Shown: one piece after another, positions 22,368 through 33,200 of the stretch
Layout of the letters: the number at the start of each line of letters is the position of its first letter
Position numbering within the stretch: position 1 is the stretch's first letter
Origin: Angiostrongylus vasorum
Lineage: Eukaryota > Nematoda > Chromadorea > Rhabditida > Metastrongylidae
Length of the DNA stretch: 64,000 nt
Assembly (NCBI GenBank): GCA_018806985.1
Contig: JADANN010000439.1
Span: forward strand, 999,501 to 1,063,500
Reading direction: 5' to 3'
Notes under the pieces: generated by a model
What the model saw: only the letters and a program-made list of their open reading frames with translations
Databases searched by the model: none
Told to the model about the DNA's origin: nothing
Position numbers and translations under genes: made by a program

Positions 22368-22489
22368 GTGATTCCACTCGAAGCGGTCTCAGATCGGTAG
22401 CAATGCGAAGGAAATGACAGGGGTGGAGCGATGTCTTCCAGGAAACGACGACCGGAACTGGATTTGATGTATTTTAACGACCAATGTTT

Positions 22490-22720
22490 AAAAAAAGCGT
22501 TCGATGTCAATCCAATGGAGATGCGCCGTAAATGCGACTCCTTTTTTAATATCGTAGAGGTGATTAATTGTTGCATATATGGCCTTTTATGGGCCTACCA
22601 AGGTATCACGTCGTCAATGTTTTTATCCAACCAGACAAGTCTGCCACCAGTTTGCTGACCCCAATGGGATGCGGCTGCTTAACTTAGGGTGTGTGATTGA
22701 ACCAAGGACGATGTGTAATG
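22490..22720 (-). repeat. SINE family A, diverged copy
   Basis: Its 3' body 'gcgttcgatgtcaatccaatggagatgcgcc' through 'atcgtagaggtgatt' parallels the family consensus, and 'cagacaagtctgccaccagtttgctgacccc' marks the middle. The head is not recognisable. It overlaps a possible splice-donor-containing exon end at 22559. Confidence 0.65.
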
Positions 22721-23943
22721 CAAAATACCTCTACCCACTATGCTTCACATGCCATTCAACTAATGTTCTTACTAAGCTTATGTATTGAAATGGTATATTT
22801 TTGAAGATTCATCTATAAAATGATTAAAAAACACGGTGGATTTTGATGATAGGAGATTAAGTGTCAACTGGTCAACGGATGTATTGGATTGCCGGAATGA
22901 TGGTAGTGTAGTCTACCATAGTGGTAATTGGTGGAAGTTCAGCTTTGTTTGGTTTGTTTTCTGGATTAATGCAATTTCCTCCAAAACTGTGTGTCTTTGT
23001 GGAAGCCATTGGACTTTAGCAATCAATAGGCATTCTTTGTGCAGCATTTATGCAGCATTTATTAGTGGTTTTTTAATTTCTCGTTCTATTTGGTGGAAAC
23101 CTGTTAAGTATAACAATATATTGGCTTGTACTATGACCATCGCGATATTTTGTATTCTTCCATAAAACTAAAAAAGATGACAAATGGGTGGAGTGAGGAA
23201 CGTGGTCATCATTCTTCTGGAAATATTGCCTGTTTCTTGTTGATGGCTGTTGGAGGACGGACTTCGATGAAAGATTTGAAGTCGCTGCCATTCGATGCAT
23301 TAGCCGTTCCCACGGGTATTAGGTGCGTTGTTGTGCATTCTGCTGGATCTTCTCGGAAAACCAAAAGTTGCGTCGATGATTTTTCACGTGCTTAGTATGC
23401 TTATTGATTTTTTCCTCTTTCTTCTCGCTTTCTGTTGTTGATATTTTCGCATATCGAACATCATGCTTGTTAATATTTGATAGGGTCCATGGCAGTTGTA
23501 CTGCATAAATGAGTTTATGGCTATTTTACTTTCTTTTTTTATCCATCGGTGTAGTAGTTATGGTTTTCAATATTCATTTTTGAAGACCAATTTCATTTCA
23601 TTCTCACTGAGCAGTACCGTCTCAGCTTTAACATGGGTTCTTCACAGTGGTTTTGTTACAACTTACATTATGTGTTAATGAACGAACATTACAAAGGTCA
23701 TGAATCATTGTTTTTATCCGGTTCTTTCTATCCTTTCCTTTTTTCGAAGAAGACACTCTTATATCCTGTCTTCTTTTTCAGTATATTAAAGTTGACAGAA
23801 TTTCGTAAAAGTTAAGAAGTCATGTGATGATTTTCATTCGTCATTATTCTTACTTTTTTTTATATTTCTTTTAATTAAAGATGAATATTTTTTGGGGATT
23901 TATTAGCAAGAAAGACCCTCACGAATTTAAGGTGAATGCCTGT
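22720..23943. other. No supported gene
   Basis: A short patch at about 23245-23325 (frame RTSMKDLKSLPFDALAVPTGIR before AG|GTGCGT) could be an exon, but no in-phase partner was found. Otherwise AT-rich sequence. Confidence 0.35.
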
Positions 23944-24215
23944 TTGATGTGGTGTGTAGAAGTGCTCTGCAATCCATATATGGTCTTTGGTTCGATCTCG
24001 CACCCCGGGTAAAGCTAATTCTCCATCCGTTCAGGGTCGAAAATTTGGCGCCAGATTTGTGTAAGATGATAAGAAAACTGGCTTGATATATCCATACTCT
24101 TGCGAGTCATTATATGAACTAAATATACATTCAGTAGCGTTAACGATGCTACGAATGGAGTTGAATACATAGCGCTCTCTAAGGTCTAGATCAACGACGA
24201 GCGCTTTGCCCTGCT
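23944..24215 (+). repeat. SINE family A, old copy
   Basis: B box GGTTCGATCTCGC and diverged body blocks ending 'gatcaacgacgagcgct'. Confidence 0.7.
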
Positions 24216-24354
24216 ATTGTTCCAAAGTTACGATTTTCGGCGGAAAAAGACATTTTATAGATAATGATTCGATTTCCTTTAGAGTAAATATTTGTGTTCT
24301 TGTTAAAATTTCGTAAATGCGTTCTACGCAATAAATGTGAAGTTGACGATGAAA

Positions 24355-24628
24355 ATGATAATGCTCTCGGCGTTGACCAATCCCCTGAGGGATGCGCCAT
24401 ACATTCGATCTCATTGAGCATCGTTTGGAGGTGATTGAATGCATGTCTGGCCTTTACAATGACTCGCAGTGGCCTACCGATGTATCGAGCCAGCGCTCCT
24501 ATCCTCCCAGACAAGTCTGGTACCAATTTGCGGACCCCGGAGGGACGGAGGGCTTGGTGAGCCACGGGCGCGGGATCGATGCCATGTGTGTGTCGCAGGG
24601 CGCCTCCGACCACTTCGCCACACGCGAT
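24355..24628 (-). repeat. SINE family A, well preserved
   Basis: From 'ctctcggcgttgaccaatcccctgaggg' to a head ending 'gccacacgcg'. It accounts for the 140- and 138-codon frames on the - strand. Confidence 0.9.
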
Positions 24629-25419
24629 CCTCGAAGTTGACGATAGGTTTTCTATTTCTTAAGAAAGGACTTTTTTTCTTTTTCTCTATCGTATTTGACT
24701 TTAATCTTATAAGTTGATATGAATTTTTTATATTTCGATGGTTCATCCCTATTTTAAAGATCGAACGCAAGAAATACTGGAATCCGCACTGCAGACGTGA
24801 AGAAAGGTAGAATAAGTAAACAAATGAATCTATTCTTGTTTTCTTTACGGTGTGATTTTTTCTTTTGTAAGTAATAACGGTGAAGGACAAAGTGGGAATA
24901 AAATACTTTGTGATTACTCAAATAAATTGCAAATGGTTGTTGTACGTAACCATGTAGGCGTTGTTTAGTTCACTTGGTAAACTATGAAATGTATGCCATC
25001 GTCATGCGGCTGACTATCTGACTCTGGAGCCCTTATTGTGATCGGTCCTTTTACTGTGTTTTATGCAAAATAGAATGTGTGTAAGCCAACGTTAATCTCA
25101 GTTTCAAGGTGAAAGTAAGTTACTTGATTTAGAATTGTTGTCGTTTGACACACTTTTTTTTATCACCTAAAGATTTGTTTTCCGTGATGTGAGGGGTTAC
25201 AGTAATAACAGATACTTATTCTTATAAGACTATAGCGAATGTAAATATATAGAGAGGGTTAGAACACAAATCACTTAAAGTCGTTCACTTCATCTGCATA
25301 ATTGATTACCTTAGTTTATTGGTAAGCTTAAACAAGGTTGTTGTAAACAGTCACTATTATTTACTCGTGCCTGCAGCATTATAATGAATGTTGCTCTATT
25401 TAACAAAGTTATGATTAGA

Positions 25420-25665
25420 CGCGTGTAGCGCAGTGGTGAGGAGTGCCGTAGAAATGCATGGTCGTCGTTTCGATACCGCACTTCGAACTCGCCTTTCCCT
25501 TCATCCGTCCTTGGTTTGGAAATTGGCATCACAGTGGTCTGGAAGGACAAAATCTCGGATTTAATACATCGACAGACCTCCATAAGTCATAGTATAGGTT
25601 AAGTCGTGCATTAAATCGTCTCTATGTTGCTTAACAAAGTCGGGGGAGCAAAGATGTTGTCTGTG
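25420..25665 (+). repeat. SINE family A, diverged
   Basis: The head 'gcgtgtagcgcagtggtgagg' with B box GTTTCGATACCGC is followed by a degraded body. Confidence 0.7.
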
Positions 25666-26171
25666 CTGAGAGCACATGAAAATCGGTATCAGCACCAGTT
25701 GAGCAGTTAAATTTCGTATCTCGTAGCTCCAACATAGACTAATCGGTGCTATCCTAAGTCATCGTCACTGATAGTTGCCACTTAGCGACTTTGATGGAGG
25801 CTTTACCATTCAGCGAGTACGCTATCTACTTACTGAGTAATTTTTTTCGGTTCGAAATCGTAGCCGTGGTGATCTGCCATTAATAGCTGAACCGCCCAAT
25901 GTTTTCGAAGATATATGCCGCACAATGTGCTCTCTAGTTTTAATAAGGTGGTTATTGGAGTGTGACTTTCGCTTTATGCATTTATACTCGTCGTCCAGTT
26001 ACGAAAGACTCCTCATCGTCACTACCAACCCAGATGCTTGCATGAGTGTTTCTTTTTATTAGGAAAATATACATATTGACTGTTTTCATGTGAAGAGGAG
26101 GAAAATGTTCATTGATTATTGAATGTCCTGTGTTGTTGTTTCTTCAGTGTTACGACGTTCTCTGGAGAGTT

Positions 26172-26227
26172 GGCGATGAAACGTGTTTATGTTGGGCAAG
26201 GCGATGAAACGTGTTTATGTTTGGCAA
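26172..26227. repeat. 28-bp tandem duplication
   Basis: Two units beginning GGCGATGAAACGTG with a 28-base period and one mismatch. It sits in a possible open frame (VTTFSGELAMKRVYVG...) after a good acceptor (TTTCTTCAG), but I found no donor or partner exon. Confidence 0.85.
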
Positions 26228-26321
26228 CGCGGGCAACGGTCCCTTCTGTTGTTTTCCGTTACGAAAAATTCAGTGGATCGGAATTTCCAATAAATTATTT
26301 ATTGCTTTTCTAATCGTTGTT

Positions 26322-26600
26322 TAATGGGCTGGTATAGAAAAGCAGTTAAAAGTGATCTGTAGATTCCACAAAGTTGCTGGGTAAATCCCGAGCCCAGGTT
26401 AAACAAGCCCTTCATCCGTCAAATGTCTGGAAATTGTTGTCACATTTATCTGGACGGATGAAAACACTGATTTGATATGTGTGGAAGCCACTGAAAGTTA
26501 TTGTAAAGGCCAATTATGTACCCAGTCACCTGTACAATGCTACGAATGGGATCAAAGACATAGCGCATCCATCAGGAGCCGGCTAACGCCGAACACCGTT
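26322..26600 (+). repeat. SINE family A, old copy
   Basis: Recognised by 'ttcatccgtcaaatgtctggaaattg', 'agttattgtaaaggcc' and the tail 'gccggctaacgccgaaca'. The tRNA-like head is poorly preserved. Confidence 0.65.
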
Positions 26601-26764
26601 CTTTTTATTATTTGCATGATTTAGATAAGAACTGGTAGAGATAAAATTCTTTTTGCTTATGGAATTTACAAAGGCAAAACTTTTAAATAGAAGGTAAAAA
26701 GTTTCACCAATAAAGGGAGGGTCTTGCGAGTAAGTAGTACTAGGCTTAGTGATACTAGTAGTAA

Positions 26765-27128
26765 GGGCTTACCTACTTGAAGGCCCCAACATAATCACCA
26801 TTTTTCGGAGATTCCTGGTTGAGCCATTGTGGTTCTCTGGGATTCCTAGGACAGCCTGGCCAAAGTCTGCCTCAAGTCGTCACCACGACAGGCAGTCGCA
26901 GCCCTTGTGGATCAGAGGGAGATTTGCCACCATGCGACTTTTGATACCAGGGCGGTGGTGGATCCTGGTATTGGTTTACTATTAGCTAGGCTTACTGATG
27001 GAAACGCGGGACTCCCCTTCTCAGCTTGGGAGACCCTGATGGGGGGATGAATCTCCCCGCTGTACATTGCAGTCCCACACCCAGAAACATCTCCCAGCCA
27101 CGGTGAGGCGGTGAACCGTTGGGAAGAG
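26765..27128 (+). repeat. Family B repeat
   Basis: Full order of family blocks from 'gggcttacctacttgaaggccccaac' to 'ggtgaaccgttggga'. Confidence 0.85.
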
Positions 27129-27149
27129 TAGTAAAGGCGGTAAAAAACA

Positions 27150-27200
27150 CTATTAATGATAATAATGATGATAATAGTAGTAGCAGTAGTAATTAATATT
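27150..27200. repeat. ATA/GTA trinucleotide-like simple repeat
   Basis: Imperfect AATAATGATGATAATAGTAG iterations between two inverted family B copies. Confidence 0.75.
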
Positions 27201-27392
27201 TTATTTCTGCAAACAACTAAAAAATGTAGGCGAACATGTCCAGAGTATGCTTGTGACTCTTTCATGGTTATGTTTTTAAGATTTTTATTACCATCATTAT
27301 TGTTCACGTGTAAAAATATATTATGAATAACATATCTGCTGCACATATATGTGTGTGCTTGTAAATATATATTTATATGCATATAAACTGTC

Positions 27393-27775
27393 CCTTCGAA
27401 CGATTTACCGCCTCATCATGCCTGGAAGTGTTCCTGGGTGTCGGATTGCGATGTGCAGCGGCGTGATTGGTCCCTCCGCCAGGGTCTCCTAAGCTGAGGA
27501 CTCCGGCGTTTCCTTCAGGAAGCCCAGCTAAGAGTAAACCAATAACAGGATCCCTCACCGTCCTGGTATCAAGCAAGTCGCATGGTAGCAAATTTCCCTT
27601 TGATCCACAAGGGCAGCTACTGCCTGTGGTGGTCACGACCTGGGGCAGACTTTGGCCTGGCTGTCCTCGGTGGTCGAGAAAACCACAGTGGCCAAACCAG
27701 CAAATCTACGGAGAACGGAGAAGCTGCTGGGGGCCCGCACAACCGTTGAGAACGGACCGTCCAGGTATCCAAGTA
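27393..27775 (-). repeat. Family B repeat, inverted relative to the copy at 26765
   Basis: Reverse-complement family order, ending 'ccaggtatccaagtaagcagg'. It explains the 170-codon open frame 27467-27979. Confidence 0.88.
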
Positions 27776-27824
27776 AGCAGGTATAAATCTGTTTCTTTAC
27801 ACCACCTTCGTTTTTCTTTAAAGT

Positions 27825-28092
27825 GCGCGTGTGGCGCAATGGTCGGTGGCCCGCTACAACACTCACGTGGAATCGATCCCCGCGCCCATGGTCCACCAAA
27901 CCTTCCATTCCTCCGGGGTGGGCAAATTGGTGCCAGACCCGTCTGGGAGGATAGCAGCACTAGCTCGATACATCGATAGGCCACCGCGAGTCATTGTAAA
28001 GACTAGATATGAATTCAATCACCTCCAACAATGCTTAATGAAGTCAAATGCATGTCGCATCCCTCAGGGATTGATCAACGCCGAGAACTTTA
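27825..28092 (+). repeat. SINE family A, full-length
   Basis: Well preserved from 'gcgcgtgtggcgcaatggtcgg' to 'gattgatcaacgccgagaac'. It starts about 50 bp after a family B copy. Confidence 0.92.
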
Positions 28093-28529
28093 TTTACTTT
28101 CGTTCTAAATGGTGTCTATCGTACTTATCCTAATAAAATGTATGTTTTTACATCTTCCGTTCTATCAATCCTGTCAATTGTTAATTGATTGATCAATAGT
28201 AAGTCTTATTAATATTTCTAGATTTTAAATTCCCACATAAATGTGAATGAGCTATTTAGGCGAGTTGACTTTCAGGGCTCGTAAAGTCTGATGGTGTTCT
28301 GTAACTACTCTTTATATACACCATAAATTTTTTTTCATGCTAAGCCATGGACCTCTGCTTAAAATTTATAGCAATTCCTTTGAGAATAATGCTGCCGGAT
28401 AGAATCCGACGTAATGAAGTCCATCCTTTTCTTTCTTTTTTCTGAACCTTATTCTTTGGAAGATCTATTAATTTGCGTCAAAGTTTTGAAAAATTCTCAT
28501 TAATATACCTTGACCTTTATTTGCTGCAT

Positions 28530-28790
28530 ACTCTTTTTACGAATGGCGGAGTACTATGTGAAATCCAACCACAACGAGGCAGTGATATGAGCAAAACTCA
28601 GAAGTTCAGTTGGAATTCGAACCCTCGATTATCTTTTCTAGGGACTCTCATGCTGTGCACCACACCAACCGAGGTCCTTGCATTGCTTTTCTCTCAGCCA
28701 ATTTTCTACCCTAACAATGCCACCAGTAATCACCCATAAACGAGAATGATCTGGGGAGACCAGGTCGGCATTGAGCCTAATTGTGCCTAA
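28530..28790 (-). repeat. tRNA-related element, family C variant
   Basis: The - strand shows TGGTGCACAGCATG (A-box-like) and GGTTCGAATTCC (B box). The body contains 'tgcttttctctcagcc', 'taatcacccataaacgagaatgatctgggga' and 'ggtcggcattg', shared with 7637-8152. Confidence 0.7.
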
Positions 28791-29719
28791 ACTGCATTCA
28801 AAATTCACTTAGGTGAGCTCCAGCTATGAGATGTGAGAGGCAAAAAATCACCTTTCGGATTTATTTGACGTTCATTTTGTGAAGAATTTGGCACCGCTAC
28901 TTTTATTTTTTTTCCCCTTAGTGTTACTGTATGTTATTGCTTGTTGTTAAACAAGTTCATTAGCATTGTTCCTTCTCATTCTTATTATTGTGCTTTCCTA
29001 CCAATTACGTTTTCGGAAACCAAGTCCATAATGATGACATCACCGTTGGCTTCAAGTAGTCGTTATCATTCTTATTCTTCGTCAGTCATCTTCATTAAGC
29101 TTCCCATTGTCGTATTTATGGTCTTCACTTCGTCACGTAGATAAAATTGCCTTCAGGGTTAAGTCATCAATACAGAAGACAGTTGCTCTTAAACCCCCCG
29201 ATATTTAAGCTGAAGAGGAAAAATTTTTGCACAAGAGGACTGTTTCGTTGTCTATCATATTCACTCCGTTGTTCACTTCAATTGTGGCTTCTTTTCTGTT
29301 GTAAATCATTTTTTATTGATCAAAAGACTCGTGTAGGCGGACGGACGAAACATCCATTTGTCCCTTTTTTGCGTCATTCGAGGTGCACGCACCATAGTTT
29401 TTTTCTAATACGAATGTCCTTTAGTTTCGTTATTTTTTGACATAAAGTGCGTATGTTTAGTTCATCGGATCTAACAACGCCGATATTCTTCGTAGTTACA
29501 GATTTTCAGCAACTATATACTTGGATCCTTAAATGACTGTTTCTTATACGATGTGTGGTTCTCAGCAATTCTTTCTTCCTTCATACGTAGAAATGATCCA
29601 TACATGCATGGGTTTGGGTGCACTTTAAGAATCTATCGTGTTCCGTTGTCATTTAACGCACTTACCACCACGAGACACAAAATAGTGTCACGCTTCTTCT
29701 GTGGTTCGAAGAATTAGAG
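28791..29719. other. No supported gene
   Basis: AT-rich sequence with short unsupported frames and no recognised repeat. Confidence 0.4.
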
Positions 29720-30003
29720 GATAAAGCTGTCGCCGTTCATCAATCCGTAAAGGATTATGGTCCGCATTATGCATTCGACTCCATTCATAGCATCGTAGGG
29801 GTGCTTGAATGCATTTCTGACCTATAAATACACTTGCGATCGCCTATCGATGTCTCAAGTCGGTGCAACTGTCCTCCCAGCCTCTCAGACAGGTCTGGTA
29901 TCAATTTTCCGAACCCAAAAGGATGGACGGCATGGTGAGCCGGAAACGTGAGATGGAGCCAGCAACGTGGCGTTATAGGGCATCTCTAACCACTGCGCTG
30001 GAT
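29720..30003 (-). repeat. SINE family A, diverged
   Basis: Family blocks in reverse: 'taaagctgtcgccgttcatcaatcc', 'gtaggggtgcttgaatgcatttctgacc' and 'cagacaggtctggtatcaattttccgaacc', with a degraded head near 29990. Confidence 0.75.
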
Positions 30004-30268
30004 CCGTCAATTTCAGTGGTTTACCGTGATTTTTTTTCAATACTCTCTTTTGTATTCCATTTATAGCTTGCTAGACATAGATTCAATGTCCGCGGATGGC
30101 TCATAAAAAAGTTCTCTACACTGAATAACTGATGGAAAACCTCTTTCAAACTTCTTGTTTTTTCTTTTTTTGGCCTCTGCGAAACTAAACATGGTCGTTA
30201 ATGTGTTAAAGAATATTAAGTAAAGGCTGAACAAATGTGGTTTTCTCTAGGATCCTGTGATAGCCGTG

Positions 30269-33200
30269 ATGGGATTTTCTGAGATCCTCATCAAAGGTGG
30301 AACTGCTGGCCGTTCTGGGTCGGGAAGAAGCCTTCTGTCGGGCAAGCAGGATTCTTGTCCCCCTGTAGCGGCACCGGTCGCAACAATTGAAAACTCGATC
30401 AAAGGCAACGGAAGAAGTCATTTAGAGTTTGGGAATCACAAAAGAAGTTCTTGAAAATGCTCAAACGCCACCTAAATCTTTAATGGATTTGTATACACCT
30501 ACGAAGCCATTTATTGTGCAATAGAGTAAGCCGCAGTACATGGAGAACGACTTCCGACACGTGTAAAATCTAGCCGTTACGAGTTCCGCTTATCATATCC
30601 TATACGACTCTACCATTAATACTATGCGGATTCTCGTCATGATGACATTGTTACATCATTTTCATGTTATTTCCATCATTCATAGATTATCTCATACCTT
30701 ATAGTGGGGTATTTGGAGAAAAAGTTACTTAAGTTATTCCATTTAGCGGATAATTTATGATTATGAAAGGGAAAGCTAAGGGCTATTTCGCCAGAAGAGG
30801 ACTGCTAATGAAGAAATAGCCTTTTCTTGTTTTTTTCTTTCTTTTCTTTCTTTCCTTCCCTTAACTCTAAGAAGAGGTACTTTTCCTTAACTCTATGAAG
30901 AGGTACTTCTCGTAAACGTCTTAATCACTAGTCATTCTGATTGTTGGGTACTGAATTTTGGAATTCCCCAACTAAGGAGTTTTGGTTACAAGCCTTTCTT
31001 ACTTGACTAACAATCGTTTTTTTTTGGGCAGCTTCTTCCAGTTTTTCCAATGTTCACGTTTTTTCTAGACGTTTTCGTAATACCTACTGGCAGTAGTGGA
31101 TTCTTCAGGAGACGAACATCTGATGGAGTTCCCACATCTGTTTCATCGGAAAATATTGTCTTAGCCGCGTACTTGCAAAACTTGTGAAGTATTTCCTATA
31201 GCTTCTTCTTTACCTTTTTGGTATTCTTTAAAATTTTAAACCTGAAATTGCCACAAACAAGTCAGCAAGTTAGTTTTCTTCTTATCTGATTTCGAATCTC
31301 AATTTCTACTTAATTCAGCGATACATTTATTAGCAGAGATAAGAAATTTACTTTCAATCCCTTGAATTCAATGTTCAAGGCAGTTCCCATGAATAATTTG
31401 GAATCAGAATCGAGATTGGTCAATAAATTACGATATTTGAACGAAGTTTCGTGAAGTTATCTACATTATATTCGAAACATCTGTCTAGAACTTTACTGTA
31501 ATGGCATGGAAATAGTTAGTCGAGTAACTCGCGATGTTGTCATGGTCCTTTCCAGACTCTTAAGAATGTGTAATCCAGTGAAACAATACACATTGTAAAA
31601 GTACACGTTGTACCTGAGTTCATGGTAATGCGGTAATCCAGTGGTTGTGAAGTCATGTGACTTCATAAAATTCGGTAACTAGTAGCCATACATTCTTGAG
31701 GGGGCGCGTAAATTTAAAAGTTCTGAAGAATCTCAACTTAGCTTTCGAAATCTGGTCTTTGAAATGAAATGAACATCCATAAGTTTGTCTCCTATAGAGG
31801 AAACTCCCATGGCGACCATTTTAGTGAAATCACATTTTAATCCGCTTTTTTTTTGCAAAGTCTAAGTCGATAACAACGAAAGTAAAGAAGAAAATTGTTC
31901 GGATAGTCTAGATTAGATTTTGTTGTTGCTAGTACTCATTACTTCGAGCATTTCCTGGCAAGTGTAAGCTTTCTTCTTAAATGTTTCAACTGATTTCGAA
32001 ACTTTGCATCAATCCGTCACAGACCTTTAAATGAAAGCTTCCAACTTCTTTTTTTCATTGTCCTCTTTTCGAGTTTCGTAGTGCTGGTACACAATTCCCA
32101 TCGATCTGCAAAGTTGCAGACTGAAGCTAAATGAGATGCAAACGAAAGTAGAGAAGAAAATTATTTCAATCTTTGATGCTCATCGTCTCTTTTATGCACT
32201 TCAAATGTCAAGTTTCTTTCTGAAGCGTGGTTATGCACTTGGATGGCCGATTTCCACAAATAATCGCATAGAACCCAGCACATTGTGCTCCATTTGATCG
32301 GTAATTTTCGGGTCGTGTAAGGTTTCGTTTTCCTAGAATCTCTAGATAGCTTTGCTATAGCTTTCACAAATCGTCATCACACATAGTCACCATCCACTTT
32401 GTGTCTGAATATGGTTTTCCACATTGCGACTAGGTTGCCAACATGATGATGGACTTCAAGCAACGCCTTGCTCCAAACGGAGCTTCCTAATAGGAACGTA
32501 GAACTCCCTTTTCAAATTGCCTAACGTCGCTGTGGGGTAAATTCATTGCACTTCGATAACCAATAGTATTGTGTAGTCACAATGGGGCAGTACACCATAC
32601 CATGGTCGCTATAACATTTTCGGCAGTTTTCCGGTAGTTTCTCGATTATAAGTGCCGCAACGAATCATTTGTTGGGTATAACACCCTTTGTTTCTATTTT
32701 TAAGTGACTCATTCGTTACTGTCTTTTTTTACATGATTCATTTCTGCGTTGCGTTCGTATCCACCCCATGTGAGATTTCTCCACTTCCTCTCGAACTAGG
32801 AAGATGCTGCAACTTTGATTTTTTTGTGTTAAGTTGAATTTTCATTCTGAGAGTTAAGATAACTTCATTCGGAAAATTGTGCCCACATGCTTACTTTCTA
32901 GATATTCTGCGGCCATCTGACCGATGATAGATGAGGGACTTCGCATCCCACAATAAAGATAGGCAGGAGCCTTAGTGAGGGTAAGCCTTAATAGCTCGCC
33001 AACAGTGGGTCGGAAATGGACTTAGACATTCTGAGGAGGCTCGGTTTGTCAAAATGGTGGTGGAACCAAGTGCATCTCTGTCGGGAAAACGAAAGGACCT
33101 TCTTGCAACTAGTGTTTCTCATCGCTCAGTATCACTCTTCTTCGCTTCCAGCAATAACGGGATCAAAATGGTAGAACTGTCAACCAAGCAAATAGCATGT

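Noticed and set aside
22115..22417. 100-codon + frame overlapping exon B
   Set aside because: Needs a different frame from the one joining exon A in phase, and runs through a likely intron acceptor.
27467..27979. 170-codon + frame, the longest outside RTE and spe-39
   Set aside because: Entirely inside a family B copy and the head of a SINE. The same frame is broken in other copies.
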